Shown here: positions 1 through 6,308 of the stretch, one piece after another
Numbering within the stretch: position 1 is the first letter of the stretch
Layout: each line of letters opens with the position of its first letter
NCBI GenBank assembly: GCA_964506505.1
Contig: CAZDKY010000009.1
Location: 1-35,416 of the forward strand
Source: M55B129 sp964506505
GTDB lineage: Bacteria; Bacillota; Dethiobacteria; DTU022
DNA: 35,416 bases
Direction: 5' to 3'
Notes under the pieces: generated by a model
What the model saw: the letters and a program-made list of their open reading frames with translations, nothing else
The model's database searches: none
Told to the model about the DNA's origin: nothing
Made by a program: the position numbers and the translations under genes

Positions 1-125
1 ATTTGTTTTCTTTTTAAAAGAAAAGAGCATAAAAAAACAGAGGTCCATAACATTATACATTTACCATATATTACAAGGCAGTTAATGTTGCACTTTCCCC
101 TTCAAATATTTGAAACAATAAAGAC

Positions 126-154
126 TTGCTTTTTGTCGGCACTGATGATAATAT
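126..154 (+). promoter_or_regulatory. Predicted sigma-A promoter of rpsT
   Basis: TTGCTT at 126-131 and TAATAT at 149-154 are separated by 17 bases, a good match to the housekeeping promoter pattern. Transcription would start near 160, leaving a leader of about 35 bases before the TTG start of rpsT at 196. The upstream stretch 1-125 is AT-rich with one AT-only inverted repeat near 5-22; no gene is seen there. Confidence 0.6.
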
Positions 155-195
155 TTTAATGTTTTAACGGAATGGTACGGAAGGAGGTTTTGAAA

Positions 196-465
196 TTGCC
201 AAACATTAAATCGGCTGCCAAGCGGGTGCGGCAAAATACTAAACGTGAGCTAAGAAACCGGCGGGTTAAAAGTATGGTCAAAACTGCAATTCGTCATTTC
301 GAAGAATCACTGCAGGGCGAAGATATGGAAGAAGCCCGGACCAGGCTTTATTCGGCTGTACTCCACATCGATAAAGCTGCGGCGAAAGGCGTTATTCACA
401 AAAACAATGCAGCCCGTAAAAAATCGCGCCTCAACCGCCTGCTTAATAACAAAACCGCCGTTTAG
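196..465 (+). CDS. rpsT: 30S ribosomal protein S20 (bS20)
   Basis: Small, very basic protein (89 residues from the chosen start) that binds 16S rRNA during assembly of the small subunit. The N-terminus PNIKSAAKRVRQNTKRELRN and the C-terminal region with HKNNAARKKSRLNRLLN are the bS20 hallmarks. The start is taken as TTG at 196: AAGGAGG at 181-187 lies 8 bases upstream, and this start makes the protein begin at the family's usual (M)PNIKSA. An upstream in-frame ATG at 172 would run through the ribosome binding site and add eight atypical residues. The gene has its own promoter and faces holA tail to tail, the common Firmicutes neighbour arrangement. Confidence 0.97.
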   Translation: MPNIKSAAKRVRQNTKRELRNRRVKSMVKTAIRHFEESLQGEDMEEARTRLYSAVLHIDKAAAKGVIHKNNAARKKSRLNRLLNNKTAV

Positions 466-538
466 AAATTGCCTGAGGATTGCCCGGCGGCAACATAAAA
501 ACTGTGCAGCCCTCTACGGATAAAGCACGGATAAGAAC

Positions 539-588
539 AAAACCGGGCATCGGCTCGTTAAAAGGAGCGGATGATCGGTTTTTTATTT
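539..588 (+). terminator. Intrinsic terminator of rpsT
   Basis: AAAACCG at 539-545 pairs with CGGTTTT at 576-582. Inside it CATC/GATG and GCTC/GAGC pair around a short loop, and a T run follows. It is oriented to stop rpsT transcripts. A second hairpin follows at 590-627. Confidence 0.7.
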
Positions 589-589
589 A

Positions 590-633
590 TGTTGGCCATG
601 TTTCTTACCCGTTTGGACATGGCAACAATTTTT
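590..633 (+). terminator. Second hairpin with T run, possible back-up terminator
   Basis: TGTTGGCCATGT at 590-601 pairs with ACATGGCAACA at 617-627 with a one-base bulge, and five T residues follow. It sits directly behind the first rpsT terminator and points the same way. No gene is supported in 466-706. Confidence 0.45.
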
Positions 634-706
634 CAGGCAGGCAGATTTGCATTACCTTTTGATACTTTTGATTTGCATAAGCCACAATGGGTCATGCCTA
701 CCTTGC

Positions 707-1816
707 TTATTTATATCCACTACCAATCAGACCCGCTCCGTTCTGGAGATGATTTATCCTTTCAAGGGTCAGGATAAGGGCCTGTTTCGGTTCAATCCTG
801 CCGGTCTTTATCTTGAGATCAACCTCCTGGAGTAAAACCAGGGTGTCCTCGATTACAGTTCTTTTGCATGTACCGGCCTGCCGTAAAAATTTACGGGCGG
901 CGTAGGGATGGACACCCAGTGCCGAGGTGAATTCGGCAGCTGGTATTCCTTCTTCAAGCAAACTGTGCGCATGCAATAAAAGGCGGTAATGGCGGACCAG
1001 CATGAAAAACAAAAGGAGCGGTTTTTCCCTTCGACGCATGAGTAAGGCAAGGATTGAACGAGCGGCATCCGGATCGCCCTCGGTAAGAGCATCGGCCAGC
1101 TTAAAAACATCGCCCTGAATATCACCTGTAAAAAGTGCTTCAACTGTCTCAGCCGTTATAATCTTTTCTTCATCCGACAGGTAATTGCAGTATTTTTCCA
1201 GCTCGCCGGCCAGGAAATGAAGGCTATGGTTACCGGCATTGAGTAATTTTTCCACCGCTGCCCGCTCAATTCTTTTCCCCAGGTGTTCTGCCCGCCGGCA
1301 GATCCATTCAGCAAGCGCTTCACCTTTCAAAGGTTTGCATTCAATAACCGCTCCCTTTTGATCAATAAGTTTGTACAAACTTCTTCGTCGATCCACCCCG
1401 GAAGCTGTGAAGATTATAATATTTGAAGATTTCCCAGCTTGCTCATTTTTCAGGAATCCCATCAGCGCGTTGACATTGCGATCTTTTTCTTCTTTGCCTG
1501 CCAAGGGATTCGCCTTTTTGGAATCGTCTCCTCTCTTTGGTGGTATTATGTAAGGAGGATCTTCAATGATCAGCATTTTTTTCTCGGTGAAAAGGCCTCC
1601 GCAGAAAAGTCCTTCTATTGCTTCCTTGAGGTCACTGTTTTCACCGCTGATCTTTTCCCGTCCATATTTTTCTCCTGAGCCCAGGAAAGCATCCGTCATC
1701 CTGTCAATCAGCTCTTCAATAATGTATTTTTCTTCACCGTAAAACAGGTAAACTGAAAAAAAATATTTCTTTTCGATTTTTGCAGTAACATCACGATAGG
1801 TAAACATGTTTAGCAA
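707..1816 (-). CDS. holA: DNA polymerase III delta subunit
   Basis: The clamp-loader delta subunit opens the beta sliding clamp in the gamma/tau-delta-delta' complex. The protein (369 residues) has the expected beginning FFSVYLFYGEEKYIIEELID, the middle-domain region around LLNAGNHSLHFLAGELEKYCNY, and a C-terminal helical domain with DVFKLADALTEGDP and KQALILTLERINHLQ. Length fits bacterial HolA. The likely start is TTG at 1816, with AAGGAG 11 bases upstream (complement of 1828-1833); an ATG three codons in (1805-1807) is the alternative. It is convergent with rpsT. A promoter-driven structured RNA ending in a terminator lies directly upstream, so holA expression may depend on readthrough of that terminator. 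Confidence 0.93.
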   Translation of the reverse strand: MLNMFTYRDVTAKIEKKYFFSVYLFYGEEKYIIEELIDRMTDAFLGSGEKYGREKISGENSDLKEAIEGLFCGGLFTEKKMLIIEDPPYIIPPKRGDDSKKANPLAGKEEKDRNVNALMGFLKNEQAGKSSNIIIFTASGVDRRRSLYKLIDQKGAVIECKPLKGEALAEWICRRAEHLGKRIERAAVEKLLNAGNHSLHFLAGELEKYCNYLSDEEKIITAETVEALFTGDIQGDVFKLADALTEGDPDAARSILALLMRRREKPLLLFFMLVRHYRLLLHAHSLLEEGIPAAEFTSALGVHPYAARKFLRQAGTCKRTVIEDTLVLLQEVDLKIKTGRIEPKQALILTLERINHLQNGAGLIGSGYK

Positions 1817-1890
1817 TTGTTCCCTTTCTCCTTGCCAAAATGATCCGGCTCCAATTATAAAAACAGAATAATATGCAGGGCCGGGAAGGT

Positions 1891-1920
1891 AAAAAAAAGA
1901 GACAGCGGCTACGCTGCCTC
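1891..1920 (-). terminator. Intrinsic terminator between the structured RNA and holA
   Basis: On the minus strand GAGGCAGCG (1920-1912) pairs with CGCTGTCTC (1907-1899) around a four-base loop, with one G-U pair, followed by eight T residues (1898-1891). It lies 75 bases before the holA start codon, in the position of an attenuator. Confidence 0.85.
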
Positions 1921-2043
1921 ATCAGGGAGAAAAATTTATAAACTATATTCCTGACCGGCAGCCCCTACGGCCTTCCAGAGCGTAGGCCATAGTCTTTGCA
2001 AGCCTGCTCAACAACAGGTATGCATACTGCGGTCCATATACTT
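1891..2043 (-). ncRNA. Candidate structured leader RNA or riboswitch before holA
   Basis: This RNA of about 150 bases runs from the predicted start near 2043 to the terminator at 1891. Closing stem P1 pairs the region 2040-2027 (GGACCGCAG) with 1961-1944 (CTGCCGGTC), flanked by TATAT/ATATA. Inside are P2 (TGCA and CCTGTT pairing with AGCAGG and TGCA) and P3 (CCTACG with CGTAGG), giving a three-way junction. The P1 3' strand can instead pair with the terminator's 5' arm: GCTGCC (1962-1957) with GGCAGC (1918-1913), plus TCAG with CTGA. That mutually exclusive arrangement is typical of a transcription-attenuating riboswitch. The segment with GCAAAG, CTATGG and CCTA recalls the GEMM-I (cyclic di-GMP-I) core, but the match is partial and the 5' part fits poorly. 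It could also be a free small RNA. Confidence 0.55.
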
Positions 2044-2049
2044 TTTTAA

Positions 2050-2078
2050 ATTATATACCATCCACGGCCTGATGACAA
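2050..2078 (-). promoter_or_regulatory. Sigma-A promoter of the pre-holA RNA
   Basis: On the minus strand TTGTCA (2078-2073) and TATAAT (2055-2050) are separated by exactly 17 bases. This is a strong promoter and would start RNA near 2043. Confidence 0.8.
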
Positions 2079-2127
2079 CCTCAGTTTTGATTAACAAGGT
2101 GAAAAAATCAACCTGTTTTTTTAATTT

Positions 2128-2182
2128 AATTCCCAAAGTAAATTCTACAGTAGACGACAGTGTGGCATTTAGTTTGGGAATT
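2128..2182. repeat. 16-base inverted repeat at the 3' end of the FAA-hydrolase gene
   Basis: AATTCCCAAAGTAAAT at 2128-2143 and ATTTAGTTTGGGAATT at 2167-2182 are inverted copies with a single G/G mismatch. The loop holds a second small palindrome (TCTACAGTAGA). The right arm covers the stop codon of the minus-strand gene. Neither strand has a T run after the stem, so it is not a standard terminator; it may stabilise mRNA or be a remnant of an inserted element. Confidence 0.6.
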
Positions 2183-2960
2183 TACGATCTGTTTTTTTTA
2201 CCGGGTTGGCCAATCTGCCAATCTTGTCGATAACCACTTCAAAACGGTCACCAGGTTCCATTGCTCCAATACCGGCTGGGGTGCCGGTCAAAATAACATC
2301 ACCTGGCAGCAGAGTCATACAACCGGTTATAAATTCTATGATCTCGCTGACCGGAAAAACATGATCGGCAGTTGAAATCTCCTGCACAATCCTGCCGTTT
2401 AACAATCCCTGCAGTTTTAATGATTCCGGATTATCAATGTTGGTCTCAATAACCGGACCGAGGGGACAAAAAGTATCAAATCCCTTGGCATAGGTCCACT
2501 GTCCCTGTGCAGGCTGTTTGTCGCGGGCGGTAACATCGTTAGCACAGGTGAAACCGATCACACAGTCAAGAGCTTCACTGCGATTGAGGCAGTATGCTTT
2601 ACGGCCCACAACCACCCCGAGTTCGGCCTCGTAATCAACACGCCTGCTCTGGGGAGGATAAATAATTGTTTCTTCGGGTCCGATTACCGCCGTGGACGGC
2701 TTGAGAAAGATCATCGGCTTACGGGGCAGCTCCAGTTTAACCTCTTTAGCATGAGAACGGTAATTGAGACCAAGGCAGATCACTTTTGAAGGGACACAGG
2801 GAGCAAGCAGTTTAACATCTTTAAGAGGTAAGCGGCGGCCTGTTTCCCGTTTGAGTGCAAAGAGCCCCTCCCCTTCACCCAAAGTAAGTTCGATAACAGT
2901 ATCGCCTTCCAACCGCCCGCTGCAGATTTTATTATCGGCCTTGAAGCGAACCAGCTTCAC
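2169..2960 (-). CDS. Fumarylacetoacetate hydrolase (FAH) family protein
   Basis: Enzymes of this fold cleave C-C bonds or decarboxylate 2-oxo acids (acylpyruvases, fumarylpyruvate hydrolase, oxaloacetate decarboxylase or tautomerase) with a divalent metal. The sequence shows GLNYRSHAKE, PMIFLKPSTAVIGP, the metal-binding block DYEAELGVVVGR, GFTCANDVTARDKQ, and the C-terminal TGTPAGIGAMEPGD. Length (263 residues) is usual for the single-domain family with a short N-terminal region. It starts with GTG at 2960; the purine-rich GGGTGGG upstream is a moderate ribosome binding site. No aromatic-degradation genes are adjacent, so the substrate cannot be named. A role in metabolite repair (oxaloacetate or acylpyruvate) is possible but is inference. 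Confidence 0.88.
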   Translation of the reverse strand: MKLVRFKADNKICSGRLEGDTVIELTLGEGEGLFALKRETGRRLPLKDVKLLAPCVPSKVICLGLNYRSHAKEVKLELPRKPMIFLKPSTAVIGPEETIIYPPQSRRVDYEAELGVVVGRKAYCLNRSEALDCVIGFTCANDVTARDKQPAQGQWTYAKGFDTFCPLGPVIETNIDNPESLKLQGLLNGRIVQEISTADHVFPVSEIIEFITGCMTLLPGDVILTGTPAGIGAMEPGDRFEVVIDKIGRLANPVKKTDRKFPN

Positions 2961-3038
2961 AATAAATTCCCACCCTAATTTTTTCTAATATCTATAAGAT
3001 AAAACATACCTCCCTGCTAAATTCTGGGTCCAAAGCTT

Positions 3039-3611
3039 TTACCAGTTTTCGCAGATCACCTCAAAATGATCCTTCGGATGATCGCATGAAGGGCAAACCT
3101 CCGGTGCTTCTTCTCCTTCGTGGACATAGCCACAGTTCCGGCAGAACCAGCGAACTTTTTTCTCTTTCTTGAAAACCGTCCCCTTTTCAATATTGGCGAG
3201 CAAGGCAAGGTAGCGCTTTTCATGCTGCTTTTCCGCTACTGCTATGGATTCAAACATATCAGCAATATCGTTGAAACCTTCTTCCCCGGCCACTCTGGCA
3301 AATTCAGGGTACATATCTGTCCACTCGTAGTTTTCCCCATCAGCCGCCGCTTTCAGATTCTCCGCAGTGGTACCGATTACACCGGCCGGAAAAGAGGCTT
3401 CAATTTTAATTTCTCCACCTTCCAGGTGTTTAAAAAGCCTTTTGGCATGTTCTTTTTCCTGGTTGGCGGTTTCTTCAAATACAGTCTGGATCTGAACATA
3501 ACCGTCTTTTTTGGCCTGGCTGGCAAAAAATGTGTAACGGTTACGGGCCTGTGATTCACCAGCAAAGGCGGTGAGCAGATTTTTTTCCGTCCTGGTTCCC
3601 TTTACACTCAT
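3039..3611 (-). CDS. rbr: Rubrerythrin
   Basis: Non-haem di-iron peroxidase of anaerobes that reduces hydrogen peroxide in the cytoplasm. The N-terminal ferritin-like four-helix domain (about residues 1-140) carries the glutamate and histidine ligands in GESQARNRY, EETANQEKEHAKRL, EEGFNDIADMF and EKQHEKRYL. The C-terminal rubredoxin-like domain has the iron-binding pairs CRNCGY and CPSCDHP. Length of 190 residues is normal. ATG at 3611 follows AAGGGAGGG. The gene is single and divergent from ilvC. It indicates an anaerobe that meets occasional oxygen or peroxide. Confidence 0.96.
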   Translation of the reverse strand: MSVKGTRTEKNLLTAFAGESQARNRYTFFASQAKKDGYVQIQTVFEETANQEKEHAKRLFKHLEGGEIKIEASFPAGVIGTTAENLKAAADGENYEWTDMYPEFARVAGEEGFNDIADMFESIAVAEKQHEKRYLALLANIEKGTVFKKEKKVRWFCRNCGYVHEGEEAPEVCPSCDHPKDHFEVICENW

Positions 3612-3819
3612 GAATAATGTCCCTCCCTTGATCTGGTCGACTGACGCAGTGGCCTGCAGGCATAAAAAGGATACTCATTCTTATTTGACAAAACTTACCG
3701 AATACCTGCCCGGAAGCCAAAAATGTTTTCAAACAGAAATAAATCCGTAAATCGGCAGGAGTTTGCACCGCATGTGGCAAAATTGTTTATTTATTATACT
3801 AGCAGGGAGGATAAAATCA

Positions 3820-4821
3820 ATGGCATTAATGTACTATGACCAGGATGCCGACCTTAGCATCCTGCAAAACAAGAAAATTGCCGTGCTTGGTTATGGCAGC
3901 CAGGGACATTCTCAGGCCCAGAACCTGCATGACAGCGGACTTGACGTAATAGTCGGCCTGCACAGGGAAAGTAAAAGCTGGAACCGGGTTATTGAAAACG
4001 GGTTGGAGGTAGCCACCGTCAGCGAAGCATCAGAGGCAGCCGATGTAATTCAGATTCTGATCGGTGATAACGTTCAGGCAGCCGTCTACAAGGAATCGGT
4101 CCTGCCTTTTCTCACCGAGGGAAAAGCTCTGGGTGTAGCCCACGGTTTTAATCTTCTTTACAACCAGGTAGTACCTCCGGAAAATATCGACGTATTCATG
4201 ATCGCCCCGAAAAGCCCGGGACACCTGCTGCGCAGGCTTTACAAGGAAGGCGCCGGTGTACCGGCACTGCTGGCCGTTCACCAGGACTTCACCGGAAAAG
4301 CAAAAGAGCTGGCCCTTGCCTTTGCCAAGGGGATTGGCTCCACCCGGGCCGGGGTAATCGAAACAACAGTACAGGAAGAGACGGAAACTGATCTCTTCGG
4401 GGAACAGGTCATTCTATGCGGAGGAGTATCATCGCTGATCAAAGCTGCCTTTGAAACCCTCGTTAATGCAGGATATCAACCGGAAATTGCCTATTTTGAA
4501 TGCCTGCATGAACTTAAACTGATCGTCGACTTGATCTACGAAGGCGGCCTGGAAAGAATGCGTTATTCCGTCAGTGATACCGCCGAATATGGCGACCTGA
4601 CCAGGGGACCGAGAGTAGTCAACGATGCAGTGCGCGATGAGATAAAAAAAATACTGGGAGAAATTCAAAGCGGCCAGTTTGCCCTGGAATGGATCTCTGA
4701 AAACCTGGCCAATCAACCCCGCTTCCGGGCGCTTCGCAAGCTAGAAGCAAAACACCAGCTGTTGGAAGTGGGAGGCAGGCTGCGTAAAATGATGAATTAT
4801 ATCAAGCAGCCGGAAGACTAA
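3820..4821 (+). CDS. ilvC: Ketol-acid reductoisomerase (NADP+), class I
   Basis: Second step of valine, leucine and isoleucine synthesis: alkyl migration and NADPH reduction of acetolactate or acetohydroxybutyrate. The protein is 333 residues. The Rossmann motif GYGSQGHSQAQNL is near residue 25; the cofactor loop reads GLHRESKSWN; catalytic residues appear in MIAPKSPGH (Lys), TDLFGEQ (Asp, Glu) and YFECLHELKLIVDLIYEGG (two Glu), with the Ser of RYSVSDTAEYGD. The usual PKGPGH is PKSPGH here. Start ATG 3820 is chosen because AGGGAGG (3804-3810) lies 9 bases before it; an upstream ATG (3763) lacks this. No ilvB, ilvN, ilvD or leu genes adjoin. It ends before a shared bidirectional terminator. 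Confidence 0.96.
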   Translation: MALMYYDQDADLSILQNKKIAVLGYGSQGHSQAQNLHDSGLDVIVGLHRESKSWNRVIENGLEVATVSEASEAADVIQILIGDNVQAAVYKESVLPFLTEGKALGVAHGFNLLYNQVVPPENIDVFMIAPKSPGHLLRRLYKEGAGVPALLAVHQDFTGKAKELALAFAKGIGSTRAGVIETTVQEETETDLFGEQVILCGGVSSLIKAAFETLVNAGYQPEIAYFECLHELKLIVDLIYEGGLERMRYSVSDTAEYGDLTRGPRVVNDAVRDEIKKILGEIQSGQFALEWISENLANQPRFRALRKLEAKHQLLEVGGRLRKMMNYIKQPED

Positions 4822-4860
4822 GATAGAAAGCTGGAATTTAAGCTGACTAAGTATCAGGTA

Positions 4861-4897
4861 AAAAGAAAAGGAGGCTCAACGAGCCTCCTTTTCTTTT
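4861..4897. terminator. Bidirectional terminator between ilvC and the anti-sigma gene
   Basis: A perfect 17-base inverted repeat (AAAAGAAAAGGAGGCTC at 4861-4877 and its complement at 4881-4897) surrounds a three-base loop and ends in T-rich sequence on both strands. It serves the + strand ilvC and the - strand gene. Its right arm and loop also encode the last residues and the stop codon (4876-4878) of the minus-strand protein. Confidence 0.9.
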
Positions 4898-5637
4898 ATC
4901 TCAATCAGTTCCTCCAGGGAGGGAGATCCGGAAATGCCGACGAGCACCTGCTTAAATCCGTCTTCCTGCCAGGCCAGGGCCGGACGGCCATCAATGGTGA
5001 ATTGAACCATACCGTTTGCCTTCTCTCGTTCGCAAGGAGGGAACAAAATGTGCCCGCCGAGGTGATCAATAAACCGGTCAATCAGTTCTCCTGTTTCCTT
5101 GGAACGGGCCCAGATAAGGCAAATATCTCCACGGCAGTAAATAGCCCCTTTATAGTAAGGCTCGCCTGCTGTCGTCAGAATAATAGATTCCTGTAAAACA
5201 AGGCCCGTCTGCAGTTCCGGCGGCCAGAAAGGGGGATCAGGATCGGGTTCGCCAAAAGGTAAAACAGCAGTGGAATCGTCAGCAATTCCGTTTTCAGGCG
5301 CCTCAAAGGACTCCCATTCTTTGTCACTGGCTTCCATGATCCCAACGCTCTCTTCACTTTCAGTCGGCACAACGGAATCGGCAACCGACATTCCCGGCTG
5401 CATGACCCGCCAGATTCCCACTCCACCAACAACAATCACCAGGCAGGCAGCAGCCACAGCCGCAGCCAGGCCCCAGGAAAAAGTTTTTTCCCGACCGGAG
5501 GTCCCGGGTTCAGCCAGCTGAGATTCAATGCGGCGCCATACCCTATCGGCAGGCGGCATGTCGACTGATTCAAATTCCATCTGCAGCGCTTCACGAATAA
5601 GATCGTCCGTCAATTTCAGCTTTCTTTTTTCGGCCAT
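4876..5637 (-). CDS. Predicted membrane anti-sigma factor
   Basis: 253-residue protein encoded directly after an ECF sigma factor and overlapping it by 22 bases, the usual arrangement of a sigma/anti-sigma pair. The N-terminal cytoplasmic part (about 1-53) includes LTDDLIREALQMEF and RVWRRIESQL. One membrane segment follows (about 54-78, AAAVAAACLVIVVGGVGIW), then a Glu/Asp-rich linker and an outside C-terminal domain (about 145-253) ending in ALAWQEDGFKQVLVGISGSP and SLEELIEI. That end resembles the DUF4367-type domain found in Clostridial sigma-associated proteins. No zinc-binding H-x3-C-x2-C motif is visible in the N-terminal part. ATG 5637 has GGAGGTGA upstream. The 3' end lies inside a bidirectional terminator. 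The function is inferred mainly from context. Confidence 0.75.
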   Translation of the reverse strand: MAEKRKLKLTDDLIREALQMEFESVDMPPADRVWRRIESQLAEPGTSGREKTFSWGLAAAVAAACLVIVVGGVGIWRVMQPGMSVADSVVPTESEESVGIMEASDKEWESFEAPENGIADDSTAVLPFGEPDPDPPFWPPELQTGLVLQESIILTTAGEPYYKGAIYCRGDICLIWARSKETGELIDRFIDHLGGHILFPPCEREKANGMVQFTIDGRPALAWQEDGFKQVLVGISGSPSLEELIEIKEKEAR

Positions 5638-6233
5638 TGTTCCCGGTCACCTCCTTCACCTGTTAGACAAGCGGCTCCCTCATCAAGTTCCAATAAATCG
5701 GCCAGGCGCCGGCGGGCCCTGAAAAGTCTCGACTTAACAGTTCCCGGACGGACTTTCAGCATGGCGGCGATTTCTTCCATCTTTAGATCATAATAGTACT
5801 GCAGGACAACAACCTGATACTGCTCCGGTGGAAGAGCCCTGATAGCTTCCCGGACCCGTTCAGTTTCCAGGCTGCGGATCGCTGCTTCCTCCGTATCACT
5901 ACCATCGGCATTACCCTGGGATGAAGGCAAATCATCGGTCAGGTAAATACGTTTCTCGCGTTTCAGGTAATTGCGGGCCAGGTTTGAAGCAATGACTGCC
6001 AGCCAGGCTCCAAATTTAGACCCATCCTGGAGCTGATCAAGATTCCGGAAAGCCCTGATAAAAGCATCCTGGGTTATATCTTCAGCTGCTTCACGGCGGC
6101 GCAGGATATTATAAACCGCGGCATAGGTCCGACGATAATACGATTCAAAAAGAGCCCGCTGTGCTTCGCTGTCATTTCTATTGACCAGTACCCTCAGGGT
6201 ATCCTGTTCCAGGGTTTTTCCCTCCTCGTTCAT
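5616..6233 (-). CDS. ECF-family RNA polymerase sigma factor
   Basis: Group 4 sigma-70 factor (about 205 residues) directing RNA polymerase to a small regulon. Region 2 is seen in AAVYNILRRREAAEDITQDA with FIRAFRNLDQ, followed by the -10 binding stretch FGAWLAVIASNLARNYLKR. Region 4 is ALPPEQYQVVVLQYYYDLKM plus EEIAAMLKVRPGTVKSRLFR, a helix-turn-helix for the -35 element. The ATG at 6233 is preferred, with AGGAAAGG upstream; a TTG nine codons earlier (6260) is possible. Translation is coupled to the following anti-sigma gene by a 22-base overlap. The signal sensed is unknown. Confidence 0.92.
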   Translation of the reverse strand: MNEEGKTLEQDTLRVLVNRNDSEAQRALFESYYRRTYAAVYNILRRREAAEDITQDAFIRAFRNLDQLQDGSKFGAWLAVIASNLARNYLKREKRIYLTDDLPSSQGNADGSDTEEAAIRSLETERVREAIRALPPEQYQVVVLQYYYDLKMEEIAAMLKVRPGTVKSRLFRARRRLADLLELDEGAACLTGEGGDREQWPKKES

Positions 6234-6308
6234 TAAGCCTTTCCTATTTTCACCTCTCAACTTCTTCCTTTATTTCTCCGGATCCTTCTCAAATCCTTTA
6301 CCCTCCAT

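Noticed and set aside
1891..2043. 6S RNA as the identity of the pre-holA RNA
   Set aside because: It is shorter than usual 6S RNAs and folds as a three-way junction instead of one long hairpin with a central bubble; kept as an unidentified structured RNA.
2094..2122. Imperfect hairpin followed by seven T residues on the + strand
   Set aside because: No + strand gene or promoter precedes it, the stem has two bulges, and it lies just upstream of the minus-strand promoter; not listed as a terminator.
3120..3554. 144-codon + strand reading frame over rubrerythrin
   Set aside because: It lies wholly antisense to a clear rubrerythrin gene and shows no family likeness or ribosome binding site.
3612..3819. 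Promoters in the rbr/ilvC divergent gap
   Set aside because: Only partial -35 or -10 likenesses (a TTGTCA without a partner on the minus strand, a TATACT next to the ilvC ribosome binding site) were found; not strong enough to list.
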